From Bacillota bacterium (lineage in GTDB: Bacteria > Bacillota > Clostridia > Christensenellales > Aristaeellaceae), in assembly GCA_023444095.1 (NCBI GenBank), contig JAEZRP010000036.1, positions 124,001-188,000 of the forward strand: DNA of 64,000 bases. Reading direction: 5' to 3'. Below the pieces are notes generated by a model, which was not told where the DNA came from, searched no databases, and saw only the letters and a list, made by a program, of their open reading frames with translations. How positions within the stretch are numbered: position 1 is the stretch's first letter; every line of letters begins with the position of its first letter. Below, in pieces: positions 31,520 through 40,154 of this stretch. The translations under genes were made by a program, and so were the position numbers.

Positions 31520-32567
31520 CGAGGGGATCCGGCCCGTCATCGAGCTTCGGGACATCGACATGACGTTCGCGGGCAGCCGCGGGCTCTTTCGGCCGCATGC
31601 GCAGATCCAGGCGCTCACGAAGGTGAGCCTGTCCATTTATCCCGGCGAGGTCGTCGCGCTCGTGGGCGAGTCCGGCGGCGGAAAGACGACCGTCGGAAAC
31701 ATCATCAGCGGAATTTTGAAGCCCACGGGCGGGCAGATGCTCTTTGACGGCGTGGACATCGCCAAGATGAACCAGAAGCAGTTCGCCGAGTACCGGCGGC
31801 AGGTGCAGATCGTGCAGCAGGACGCCTATGCGGCGCTCAACCCCGCGCACACGGTGTACCACGCGCTCTCGGCGCCGCTTCTGAGGCGCAAGATCGTTCG
31901 GGGACAGAGGGCGGCGCGCGCGATGGTGAAGGAGCTCCTGGAAACCGTCGAGCTTCGGCCCATCGAGCAGTTCATCAACAAGTACCCCCACCAGCTCTCG
32001 GGCGGCCAGCGGCAGAGGATTTTGCTCGCGCGCGCGATTTCATTGAAACCCAAACTCATCATCGCGGACGAGCCGGTTTCGATGATCGACGTATCGCTGC
32101 GCGTCTCGGCGCTCAATCTGATGAGCAGATTAAACCGCGAGACGGGCATCTCGTTTCTCTACATCACCCACGACCTCGCGACCGCGCGCTACATCGGCAG
32201 AACGGGCCGAATCGCCATCATGTACCTCGGGCAGATCATCGAGCAGGGCCCGGCCGTGCGCGTAATCGCGCGGCCCATGCACCCCTACCTCCGGACGCTC
32301 ATTTCGGTCGTGCCCATCCCCGATCCGTGGATCGCGCGCAACCGGGACAAGATCGTCCTGAAGGACGTGGACGTGCCGACCGCCGCCAATCCGCCCTCGG
32401 GCTGCCGGTTCCATACCCGCTGCCCCTACGCGGAGGACCTTTGCGCGATCAGGGAGCCGGAGATGCGCACCTACGAGGGCAGGACGGTGAAGTGCCATAT
32501 GCTCGAGAAGCTTCCGCCCTGGTCGCTCGAGGGGAAGGACGGCTCGCTCCCGGAGGGGGACGGCTGA
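31509..32567 (+). CDS. ABC importer ATPase, OppF/DppF type, system 1
   Basis: A 352-residue ATPase: Walker A GESGGGKTT, signature LSGGQRQR, Walker B LIIADEPVSMIDVS, H-loop ITHD, and the C-terminal SGCRFHTRCPYAEDLC Cys motif. It completes the five-gene importer. Overlap with the upstream ATPase indicates coupled translation. Confidence 0.92.
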   Translation: MQNNEGIRPVIELRDIDMTFAGSRGLFRPHAQIQALTKVSLSIYPGEVVALVGESGGGKTTVGNIISGILKPTGGQMLFDGVDIAKMNQKQFAEYRRQVQIVQQDAYAALNPAHTVYHALSAPLLRRKIVRGQRAARAMVKELLETVELRPIEQFINKYPHQLSGGQRQRILLARAISLKPKLIIADEPVSMIDVSLRVSALNLMSRLNRETGISFLYITHDLATARYIGRTGRIAIMYLGQIIEQGPAVRVIARPMHPYLRTLISVVPIPDPWIARNRDKIVLKDVDVPTAANPPSGCRFHTRCPYAEDLCAIREPEMRTYEGRTVKCHMLEKLPPWSLEGKDGSLPEGDG

Positions 32568-32568
32568 C

Positions 32569-32883
32569 ATGCGAGAGGAAATTCGGGATTACCAGACGGC
32601 GAAGCAGCGCGCGGAAGGCAACCGGCGGCTCCGGGGCACGCTCCGGCTCGCCACGGCGGTCGTGGTTCTCATCTACCTCGGCCTCGCTTTCTCCTTCACG
32701 CGCGTCAGGCCCGGCGACGCGGAATACTACGTTTCGATTTTTACCCTCATCCTCAACACCCTCCTCTTCGCGGGCGTTCTCGCGACGTCGGTCGTCCTCA
32801 AAAAGCGGTACGACCGGTACGCGCGCCTGATGAAGGAGTTCGAGGTCGCCGACAAGGCGGATCCGTGGCGCGTTCAACCGTAA
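32569..32883 (+). CDS. Small two-helix membrane protein of unknown function
   Basis: A 104-residue protein with a basic N-terminus, two hydrophobic segments (about residues 26-44 and 56-76) and a charged tail. The ATG comes 1 nt after the stop of the importer ATPase, so it belongs to the operon. No family recognised; it might be an accessory subunit of the importer, which is inference. Confidence 0.65.
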   Translation: MREEIRDYQTAKQRAEGNRRLRGTLRLATAVVVLIYLGLAFSFTRVRPGDAEYYVSIFTLILNTLLFAGVLATSVVLKKRYDRYARLMKEFEVADKADPWRVQP

Positions 32884-32911
32884 CGGCGGTGATTCCCCGG
32901 AAAGGAGAGCC

Positions 32912-33772
32912 ATGTTCGAGACGGACGGATTGTTCGGAAAGGTTCGCTTCGGCTACAAGCCCATCGCGCCCAGACTCAAGGACGTGCTGGACCACGTGAC
33001 CATCTGCGGATGGCACAGGGTCAACGAGCTTTATATCTTCATGCGCAACGGCGTCCGCACGGACGAGCACCTCATCATGCTCACCGTGGACGGCGTGGGG
33101 GAGTACCTGGTGTGCGGCAAGCGGTTCCTCCTGCGCCCGGGTTCCCTCGCCATCGTTCCGCTCGACCACGGCCACAGCTACTACACGCAGCCCGGAAGCG
33201 AGTGGGAGTTCTACTGGATGCACGTGCGCGGCCAGAACTGCACGCAGATACTGCGCCACCTCGCCAAGAGCTGCGGCGTGACCTACCAGCTCGGCGACAA
33301 CAGCGTGCCCCTCGCCTGCATGCGCTCCATCATCGAGGCAGACTGCGTGGGCGTGGAATACGAGATCATGGCGGCCGAGACGATCGCGCGCCTTCTCGCC
33401 TCGCTGCTCGCGCAGGCGAACAACTGCGGTTCGGGCGCGAACGGACACAAGTCCTGCTCGGTCAAGGTGATCGAGTACGTGGAGAACAATCTCGAGCGGG
33501 CGATCCGCATCGACGACATCGCCAAGACCATGTTTCTCTCGAACGAACACCTCATCCGCACGTTCAAGAGCGAGACGGGTCAGACCCCTTACCAGTATAT
33601 CAAGGCGCGGCGCATCGCGAAGGCGAAGGAGCTTTTGCGCTACACAAACGTGCCATTAAAGCGCGTGGCGAACGCGGTGGGCTATTCGTCCGTCAACGCC
33701 TTCGGGGTGCAGTTTCGCGCCTCGACGGGCATGACGCCCCACGTCTACCGGCTCACGACGCTTCACAAATAG
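32912..33772 (+). CDS. AraC family transcriptional regulator
   Basis: A 286-residue cytoplasmic regulator. The N-terminal cupin-like sugar-binding domain (LVCGKRFLLRPGSLAIVPLDHGHSYY) is joined to a C-terminal pair of helix-turn-helices: IRIDDIAKTMFLSNEHLIRTFK and VPLKRVANAVGYSSVNAFGVQF. AAAGGAG precedes the ATG. Its position within the importer operon suggests it controls importer and methyltransferase genes in response to an imported sugar. Confidence 0.9.
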   Translation: MFETDGLFGKVRFGYKPIAPRLKDVLDHVTICGWHRVNELYIFMRNGVRTDEHLIMLTVDGVGEYLVCGKRFLLRPGSLAIVPLDHGHSYYTQPGSEWEFYWMHVRGQNCTQILRHLAKSCGVTYQLGDNSVPLACMRSIIEADCVGVEYEIMAAETIARLLASLLAQANNCGSGANGHKSCSVKVIEYVENNLERAIRIDDIAKTMFLSNEHLIRTFKSETGQTPYQYIKARRIAKAKELLRYTNVPLKRVANAVGYSSVNAFGVQFRASTGMTPHVYRLTTLHK

Positions 33773-33786
33773 GAAGGAGCAAGCAT

Positions 33787-34857
33787 ATGGCAGCTCAGAT
33801 GACCTCGCGCGAGCGATTCCTCAGGATGTACGCGCACCGCGAGGCGGACCGGATTCCCATTCTGGATAGTCCGTGGAAGGAGACCATCGACCGCTGGGTT
33901 CAGGAGGGCATGCCCACCCGGAATTACGTGGACTACTTCGGTCTTGACAAGGTCGCGCACATCTCGGTGGACAACTCGCCGCGCTACGAGCAGAAGATCA
34001 TCGAGCAGACGGACGATTATGTCATCTATACGACCTCGTGGGGCGCGACGCTCAAGAGCTGGAAAAAGCACGGCTCGACGCCGGAGTTTCTCGATTTCAC
34101 CATTCAGGACGCCGAGAAGTGGCTGGACGCGAAAAGCCGCATGACCTTCGACGAGGGCCGCATTCCGTGGGAGCACCTCAAACAGAACTACGACCGCTGG
34201 GTGGGGGAGGGCTACTGGATCACGGCGAATCTCTGGTTCGGGTTCGACGTGACGCACTCCTGGGCGGTCGGCACGGAGCGGTTTTTGATCGCAATGCTCG
34301 AGGAGCCCGAATGGTGCGAGGACATCTACGATACCTACTTAAACCTCGACCTCCAACTCATGGACCGCGTGTGGGACGCGGGTTACCGCTTTGACGAGGT
34401 GACCTGGCCCAACGACATGGGGTACAAGCACAACCAGTTCTTTTCCATGCGCACCTACCGGGCGCTCGACAAGCCCCGGCAGGCCAAGGCGGTCGAGTGG
34501 GCGCACGAAAAGGGCGCGGTCGCGAGGCTTCACTCCTGCGGCGACGTGAACCCCTTCGTGCCGGAGCTCATCGAGATCGGCATGGACGGCTTAAATCCCC
34601 TCGAGGTGAAGGCGGGCATGGACCCGGTGCACCTGAAAAGGACATACGGCGACAAGCTGCTCTTCCACGGCGGCATCAACGCGGTTTTGTGGGACAAGCC
34701 CGACAGGATCATCGCGGAGATTGACCGCGTGGTGCCCGTGATGAAGGAAAACGGCGGCTACATATTCGCCTCCGACCACTCCATTCCCGAGAACGTGAGC
34801 CTCGAGGACTTCCGGGGCATCATTTCCGAAGTCAAGCGCGTGGGCACCTACGAATAA
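33787..34857 (+). CDS. Uroporphyrinogen decarboxylase (UroD/MtaA) family methyltransferase
   Basis: A 356-residue TIM-barrel protein of the UroD family: TSRERFLRMYAHREADRIPI at the start, HSCGDVNPFVPELIEIGMDG near residue 245, which matches the zinc-binding HxCG of corrinoid/CoM methyltransferases, and LLFHGGINAV near the end. Members next to sugar-transport genes are common and mostly unstudied; methyl transfer from a methylated substrate is plausible. No corrinoid protein gene is in the window. Follows the AraC gene by 14 nt and ends in a terminator. Confidence 0.85.
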   Translation: MAAQMTSRERFLRMYAHREADRIPILDSPWKETIDRWVQEGMPTRNYVDYFGLDKVAHISVDNSPRYEQKIIEQTDDYVIYTTSWGATLKSWKKHGSTPEFLDFTIQDAEKWLDAKSRMTFDEGRIPWEHLKQNYDRWVGEGYWITANLWFGFDVTHSWAVGTERFLIAMLEEPEWCEDIYDTYLNLDLQLMDRVWDAGYRFDEVTWPNDMGYKHNQFFSMRTYRALDKPRQAKAVEWAHEKGAVARLHSCGDVNPFVPELIEIGMDGLNPLEVKAGMDPVHLKRTYGDKLLFHGGINAVLWDKPDRIIAEIDRVVPVMKENGGYIFASDHSIPENVSLEDFRGIISEVKRVGTYE

Positions 34858-34896
34858 AAAGCTCCCCCGTGCCGCTATGCGGAACGGGGATTTTTT
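34855..34896 (+). terminator. Terminator at the end of the first importer operon
   Basis: The stem CCCCGT-CCGC/GCGG-ACGGGG with a TAT loop and one bulge pair is preceded by a run of A and followed by ATTTTTT (34890-34896). The A-run also lets it serve the convergent histidine kinase gene. Confidence 0.85.
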
Positions 34897-34900
34897 ATGT

Positions 34901-36598
34901 TCACGGTGCTTCCTCGAATGGTATGACGATAGTCACTTTCGTCTCCCCTGTCTGCGATTCGAGCGTCAGCCCACACTCCTCCCCGAACCGAAGCCGGATG
35001 CGCCTCTGAATGTTGTAGAGCCCAAACGAGGTCAGCTTCCTGGCGCTCACCGCGTCGTGGAAGTCCATCTCCAATACCTCGCGCATAGCTTTGAGCCGCT
35101 CCGGGGGGATTCCCGGCCCGTCGTCCGTCACGGTAAAGATTACCCGCCCGTCCTCCGTCCGCGCGGCGATGGACACGCGCCCGCCTTCCTCCCGCATGGA
35201 GACCCCGTGGCTCACCGCGTTTTCCGCCACGGGCTGGAGGATCATTTTGGGGATCGCGACCTCCATCGCGTCCTCCGGCACATCGAGGTCGAGCCGGAAC
35301 CTGTGCGCGTACCGGATGTCCACGATGTTCAGGTACTCCCGCACCGCTCCGACTTCCTCCCGCACGCTAACCATGCCTGTTCCTGAGATGGCGTAGCGCA
35401 TGAGGAAGGAAAGGGAGGAGGTCATGCTCGCGACGCCCTCCGCGTGGGCGATGACCGCCATCGCGCGGATGCACTGGAGCGCGTTGAACAGAAAGTGCGG
35501 GTTGATCTGGCTCTGGAGGGCATACAGCTCCGCCTCGTTTTTTCGCAGCCGCGCCTCGATGAGCCCCGTGCGCGCGTCGAGCTCCGCGCGGCTCAACTCC
35601 GCCATTCGGTCGAGCATCTCGTTGACGCTCTTCGCGATGAGATCGATCTCGCTCACGCCGCCGTACGCGAGCCGCCCGACGCCGCCGCTTTCGCCGATCT
35701 GCGCGATCCGCTCGGACACCGCGTAGACGGGCTTTAGAATGCTTCTTCGAATCACGATTACGGCAAAAAGCGTGACGATTACGACCGCTGCGCACACGCC
35801 CGCCATCATTTCGAGCGCCGTTCCGCCCCCGAGCGGCCAGGCGCGCGGTGCGCGGATATCCACGGAACGATAGGGGTACTTGAGACCCAGGCTGTAGGAG
35901 GGCGCGCCCTCCGGGAATCCGTCGGGCGCGTGGCTTGCGATCATCCCGCCGTCGGACGCGGTCAGCCGGCACGCGTATTCCGCGTTCAACCCCTGCTCGA
36001 TGAGGTTCTCAATGCCGCTCGAATAGCACGCGATGAGGATGCTCGCGAGCTTCGTCACCTCGCCGGACGCGGCGTCGACGTCCAGAAGCGGCACCACGTA
36101 GGCAAACACCTCGTCGTGTGTAAACGCATGGTTGGGAAAGAAGAAATAGCGCGGCGAGACGAGCGCCGCGTCCGCGTAGTCGTATTGCGCGGAGACCAAT
36201 TCCACAAGGTACATGCCCTCCCCGTTCGCGTAGCTGCGCGCCTTCCCGTCCGGCGTTACGACGATGACGTCCGAGATCATGGCGTTGTAGCTGGCGGTCG
36301 CCATCGTCACGTCGTACACCGTTTCGACCGCTTCGACGTCCTTGTTCGCGCCGGAATAGATGCCTACCAGCGGTACCAGGTGCGAGAAATACGTGCCGAC
36401 CGTGTAGAGCGTGTCGTCCAGAAGCTCGAGGGAGGTCTCGATGGAGCTTGCCGCCGCTTCGATAAAGCGTTCCCGCTCGCGCTGAAAAATCTGATGGCTG
36501 ATCAGGACCGCGGACGCCGCGACCAGAAGCGCCAGCGCGAGGGCGGCGAGCATGATCCACGTGACCGGCGTCCGCAGGGACCTTTGCCGGCTACGCAT
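34901..36598 (-). CDS. YesM-type sensor histidine kinase
   Basis: A 565-residue membrane sensor. TM1 is at residues about 14-34 and TM2 at about 255-278, with an extracellular region of about 220 residues (dCache-like). A HAMP domain follows (KPVYAVSERIAQIGESGG), then the His_kinase domain with QSQINPHFLFNALQCIRAM carrying the phosphoacceptor histidine, and an HATPase_c domain (VAENAVSHG, DDGPGIP). YesM/YesN pairs sense extracellular sugars and activate adjacent importer operons. It overlaps the response regulator gene by 8 nt. Confidence 0.92.
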   Translation of the reverse strand: MRSRQRSLRTPVTWIMLAALALALLVAASAVLISHQIFQRERERFIEAAASSIETSLELLDDTLYTVGTYFSHLVPLVGIYSGANKDVEAVETVYDVTMATASYNAMISDVIVVTPDGKARSYANGEGMYLVELVSAQYDYADAALVSPRYFFFPNHAFTHDEVFAYVVPLLDVDAASGEVTKLASILIACYSSGIENLIEQGLNAEYACRLTASDGGMIASHAPDGFPEGAPSYSLGLKYPYRSVDIRAPRAWPLGGGTALEMMAGVCAAVVIVTLFAVIVIRRSILKPVYAVSERIAQIGESGGVGRLAYGGVSEIDLIAKSVNEMLDRMAELSRAELDARTGLIEARLRKNEAELYALQSQINPHFLFNALQCIRAMAVIAHAEGVASMTSSLSFLMRYAISGTGMVSVREEVGAVREYLNIVDIRYAHRFRLDLDVPEDAMEVAIPKMILQPVAENAVSHGVSMREEGGRVSIAARTEDGRVIFTVTDDGPGIPPERLKAMREVLEMDFHDAVSARKLTSFGLYNIQRRIRLRFGEECGLTLESQTGETKVTIVIPFEEAP

Positions 36599-37316
36599 GG
36601 CCTTCGCGCTGCCTGTACAAGGCGGGCGTCAGCCCGGTCGATTTTTTGAACAGGCGATAAAAGTACGAGGGCTCGCCGATTCCACACCGCCGGGCGACGT
36701 CGTCGAGCTTCATGTCTGTGTTTTTGAGGAGTTCCTTCGCGCATTCGAGCCTCACTGTCGTCAGGTACTGCGTGAAGGTCGTATTCAGATGTTTTTTGAA
36801 GAGCGCGCAGAGATAGGTCTTTCCAAAGCCCGCCGCTTCCGCGACGTCCTCGAGCAAAAGCCGCTCGGAGGCGTGGAGGCGGATGTAGGTAAGCGCGTTC
36901 TGAAACGCCTTGCTCGTCCCCTCCGGCGCATCTGCCTTCGGCGCGAGCTCCCGCGCGAGCCGCGCGAGGTAGCCATGCATTTCGTCTGGCTGGAGCGCCT
37001 TCATGAAGTAGTCGTCCACGTCCGCGCGGATCGCCCGCTGGGCATAGGAGATATCCTCGTGCCCGGTGAGCATGGCAAAGCGGCAGCCCGCGCCCTGCGC
37101 GCGGCACTGCCGAATCAGCTCGAAGCCGTCGATCCCCGGCATGCAGATGTCCGTCAGGACCAGAGCGGGGCGCAGCTTGACGATCTCTTCCATCGCGGTT
37201 CGCGCGCTGGTGAAGCTTCCGAGGATGGTGAACCCAAACCGTCCCCAGTCGATGGAATGCGCCGCGTCGATGGCCACCCAAGGCTCGTCGTCGACGATGA
37301 TCACGCCGAACGCCAT
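36591..37316 (-). CDS. YesN-type AraC response regulator
   Basis: A 241-residue regulator. The receiver domain (VIIVDDEPW, phosphoacceptor D in LVLTDICMPGIDG, lysine near DDYFMKAL) is joined to two C-terminal AraC helix-turn-helices (LLLEDVAEAAGFGKTYLCAL; MKLDDVARRCGIGEPSYFYR). It is short for YesN because the middle linker is missing. The ATG at 37316 is chosen because AAGGGTGG lies upstream; an in-frame ATG at 37337 has none. Divergent from the second importer operon, its probable target. Confidence 0.9.
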   Translation of the reverse strand: MAFGVIIVDDEPWVAIDAAHSIDWGRFGFTILGSFTSARTAMEEIVKLRPALVLTDICMPGIDGFELIRQCRAQGAGCRFAMLTGHEDISYAQRAIRADVDDYFMKALQPDEMHGYLARLARELAPKADAPEGTSKAFQNALTYIRLHASERLLLEDVAEAAGFGKTYLCALFKKHLNTTFTQYLTTVRLECAKELLKNTDMKLDDVARRCGIGEPSYFYRLFKKSTGLTPALYRQREGHA

Positions 37317-37374
37317 ATCCTCATCCACCCTTTGCATTCGATTTGATAATAATTTCGGAACATTGAACAGAAAG

Positions 37375-37404
37375 AGTATAACATAATGAATTGATGTCAG
37401 TCAA
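37375..37404 (-). promoter_or_regulatory. Promoter of the two-component operon
   Basis: Minus-strand TTGACT (37404-37399), 18 bp, TATACT (37380-37375). It overlaps the divergent promoter of the second importer operon. Confidence 0.6.
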
Positions 37405-37419
37405 ACAGAATGGTAACAT
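37391..37419 (+). promoter_or_regulatory. Promoter of the second importer operon
   Basis: TTGATG (37391-37396), 17 bp, TAACAT (37414-37419), 44 bp before the ATG at 37463. The weak -10 suits an activated promoter. Its -35 lies inside the divergent promoter. Confidence 0.5.
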
Positions 37420-37462
37420 GAACGCAACAAGGCCTGAGTGGCCCTAAGAGGAGGATACCATC

Positions 37463-39094
37463 ATGAGGAGATTCATCTGCGTTCTGACGGTTCTGTGCCT
37501 CGTGCTGTTCGCGGTGGGCGCGACGGCGGAGGGAGCGGACGTCAAGGAGGGCGGCGCGCTGAACGTGGGCGAGTACATACTCGACACCCAGCTCGCGAAC
37601 CTCAATCCCTACGTTACGACCGGCACGGCAAACGGAAGCCTGCGCGAGCTTCTCTACGATTCCCTGACCTACTACAACCCCATCGACGGCTCGGCCATTC
37701 CGATGATCGCCACCGAGTGGGCGTTCAACGAGGACTGCACCCAGATCGTCATCAAGGTCCGCGAGGGCGTAACCTTCTCGGACGGCGAGGCGCTCGATGC
37801 AACCGACGTCGCCTTCTCCCTCGAGATGCTCAGCGGCACGACCCTTGACGTGAACGGGCTGTGGAACAACATCGCCTCCGTCGAGGCGACGGCGGATTAC
37901 GAGGTGACGATTACCTTTGGCGGGAGCTTCCCGTCGTTCCCCGCCTACATGTCCGAGCTCTACGTCGTTCCCGCGCACATCTGGTCGACGGTGGGCGACG
38001 TGGCCGCGTACCAGGCGCTCGAGCCGGTCGGCTCCGGCCCCTTCGTGTGGGAGAGCTACACCACCGGCACCGACATCCAGTTTAGCGCCAACAGGAGCTA
38101 CTGGGCGGGCGCGCCGAAGGTCGACAAGCTGATCCTCAAGCTTTATAACTCCGCGCAGAACCTGTCGGTCGCGCTCATGGCAGGCGAGGTGGACTGCACC
38201 TTCGGCACCATCGCCATGTCGTATGTGACGGAGTTCCTCACCCAGGGAAACGCCAAGATGCAGCTCTACGCGGGCGTCAACAACTATCAGGTCTACATGA
38301 ACGAGGAATATGGGCTGCTCGCGGATGTGAACGTCCGAAAGGCCATGGCGATGGCCATCGATACGGGCTCCCTCATCACCCGCGGCGAGTATAACTGCGT
38401 CTATCCTATGAACATGGCCTGGCTGCCCGCCAGCTACGGCGAGCTCGTCAATCAGGAAGCCAACGCCCTGCGCACCTACGACGCCGCGGGGGCGAAGCAG
38501 GTGCTCGAGGACGCGGGCTACGTCATGGGAGACGACGGCGTGTACATGGATCCCGACACGGGCGATCGCCTTTCCTTCACCTACTACAACGCCTCCGGCG
38601 CGCCCGCGCAGCAGATGGAGGCCGGCATGATCCAGCAGTGGCTTTTGAACATCGGCGTCGAGATCATCCCGAAGGTCGCCACCTGGGCGGAGCTGTCGTC
38701 AAAGCTTCAATCCGGCGACTATCAGCTCCTGCAGAACGGCACCACCACGTCCAACGACGCGTATGCCGCCTTCTATACGAGCTTCCACTCGGCGTCTACC
38801 GCGCCCTCGGGCGAGAACTGCACCGGCAAGAACTACGCGCGCTACCGCAATCCGGAGCTTGACCAGCTCATCGACCAGCTTGCGACCACCATCGACCCCG
38901 ACGCGCGCAAAACCATCATTTATCAGTGCCAGGACATCATCGCGAGCAGCTACGTGTACCTGCCCATGTACAACGTCGGCGGTCATAACCCCTATTATGA
39001 CGGGAACAACGTCAGCGGCTGGAGCTGCGACATCTATCCCATCCGCTGCCCCCTGCAGCTGATCGGCGTTTACTCCCTCGCCGCGCAGCAGTAA
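37463..39094 (+). CDS. Peptide/oligosaccharide ABC importer substrate-binding protein (SBP family 5), system 2
   Basis: A 543-residue exported SBP_5 protein. The signal peptide (FICVLTVLCLVLFAVGATAEG) has an ATA cleavage site and no lipobox cysteine, as in system 1. Family segments are TQLANLNPYVTTGTANGSL, VREGVTFSDGEALDATDVAF, ANRSYWAGAPKVDKLIL and DVNVRKAMAMAID. Preceded by AAGAGGAGG. It heads the second importer operon, which leads into a sulfatase gene, so a sulfated glycan or glycoside fragment is a reasonable ligand guess. Confidence 0.9.
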   Translation: MRRFICVLTVLCLVLFAVGATAEGADVKEGGALNVGEYILDTQLANLNPYVTTGTANGSLRELLYDSLTYYNPIDGSAIPMIATEWAFNEDCTQIVIKVREGVTFSDGEALDATDVAFSLEMLSGTTLDVNGLWNNIASVEATADYEVTITFGGSFPSFPAYMSELYVVPAHIWSTVGDVAAYQALEPVGSGPFVWESYTTGTDIQFSANRSYWAGAPKVDKLILKLYNSAQNLSVALMAGEVDCTFGTIAMSYVTEFLTQGNAKMQLYAGVNNYQVYMNEEYGLLADVNVRKAMAMAIDTGSLITRGEYNCVYPMNMAWLPASYGELVNQEANALRTYDAAGAKQVLEDAGYVMGDDGVYMDPDTGDRLSFTYYNASGAPAQQMEAGMIQQWLLNIGVEIIPKVATWAELSSKLQSGDYQLLQNGTTTSNDAYAAFYTSFHSASTAPSGENCTGKNYARYRNPELDQLIDQLATTIDPDARKTIIYQCQDIIASSYVYLPMYNVGGHNPYYDGNNVSGWSCDIYPIRCPLQLIGVYSLAAQQ

Positions 39095-39103
39095 ATTCAA
39101 TCC

Positions 39104-39140
39104 GGCGAAAGGGTTCGCTTCCGGGCCCTTTCGCCCCTTT
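39104..39140 (+). terminator. Attenuating terminator after the system 2 binding protein
   Basis: A perfect 10-bp stem GGCGAAAGGG/CCCTTTCGCC with a 12-nt loop is followed by CCTTTT, 10 nt after the stop. It sits at the same place as the stem-loop in system 1. Confidence 0.7.
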
Positions 39141-39155
39141 TAAGGGGTGTTTCGT

Positions 39156-40145
39156 ATGAAGCATGTCTCGCCGCTGTACGTTCTTCGGCGGCTTTTGAGC
39201 GCGGTTCTGACGCTGTGGATCGCCCTCACGGCCATCTTCCTTCTGCCGCGCATGATGGGCGGCGATCCCGCCCAACTCTTCGCCAGCCAGACGGCGCTCG
39301 GTTCCGCCGAGTACGCGGAGATGCTGCGCGACCAGTGGGGGCTCAACGACAGCCTGCCCGTCCAGTACGCCCGATTTTTTACCAATCTTCTGAAGGGCGA
39401 TATGGGGACCAGTTACTCCATCTATCAGGCGTCGGTTGCCAGGATCATTTTCAAGGCGCTCCCGTGGACGCTCCTCATCGTGATCACCGCGACCCTCATC
39501 TCGTTTGCGATCGCGTGGTTCTTGGCAACCCTCGCGGCCCTCAAAAAGGGCAGTATCTTCGACCGCGCGGTCGTGGGCGTTGCGTTTTACCTGCAGAGCG
39601 TGCCGTATTTCTTCGTGGCGATGCTTCTATTAGTCTGCTTCGCGTTCTACGTCAAGTGGTTCCCGATCAGCCACGCGCGTTCCTCCGGCCTGACAGGGAA
39701 CGAAAGCGGACTTTTCACCGCGCTCGACGTCGCCTACCACGCGTTCCTCCCATGCCTTTCCCTGATTGTGGTCGGGCTCGCGGGCCGCATCGTCGTCATG
39801 CGCTCGAACATCCTCCAGATTTTCTCGGAGGACTACATCACCCTCGCGCAGGCCAAGGGCCTTAGGCGCGGCAAGATTCTATCGAAGTACGCGCTTCGAA
39901 ACGCGCTGCTTCCCTCGTTTACCGGCCTGATGCTGTCGCTCGGTACGTCGGTCGGGGGCGCGATCACCACGGAGCTCATCTTCTCCTACCCCGGAATCGG
40001 GCTCACGATGTACAACGCGATCCTCAACGCGGATTATCCGCTCATTCAGGGCTGCTTTACCGTGCTCGCGATCTCGGTCGTTCTGATGAACTTCCTCGCG
40101 GATCTCATCTATCCGATCATCGACCCGCGCGTGTCGCTGAGTTAA
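39156..40145 (+). CDS. ABC importer permease, OppB/DppB type, system 2
   Basis: A 329-residue permease: LRRLLSAVLTLWIALTAIFL as first helix, EAA loop DYITLAQAKGLRRGKILSKYALRNA, ending NFLADLIYPIIDPRVSLS. ATG at 39156 with AAGGGG 8 nt upstream. Followed 9 nt later by the partner permease. Confidence 0.9.
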   Translation: MKHVSPLYVLRRLLSAVLTLWIALTAIFLLPRMMGGDPAQLFASQTALGSAEYAEMLRDQWGLNDSLPVQYARFFTNLLKGDMGTSYSIYQASVARIIFKALPWTLLIVITATLISFAIAWFLATLAALKKGSIFDRAVVGVAFYLQSVPYFFVAMLLLVCFAFYVKWFPISHARSSGLTGNESGLFTALDVAYHAFLPCLSLIVVGLAGRIVVMRSNILQIFSEDYITLAQAKGLRRGKILSKYALRNALLPSFTGLMLSLGTSVGGAITTELIFSYPGIGLTMYNAILNADYPLIQGCFTVLAISVVLMNFLADLIYPIIDPRVSLS

Positions 40146-40154
40146 GGAGGGCGC

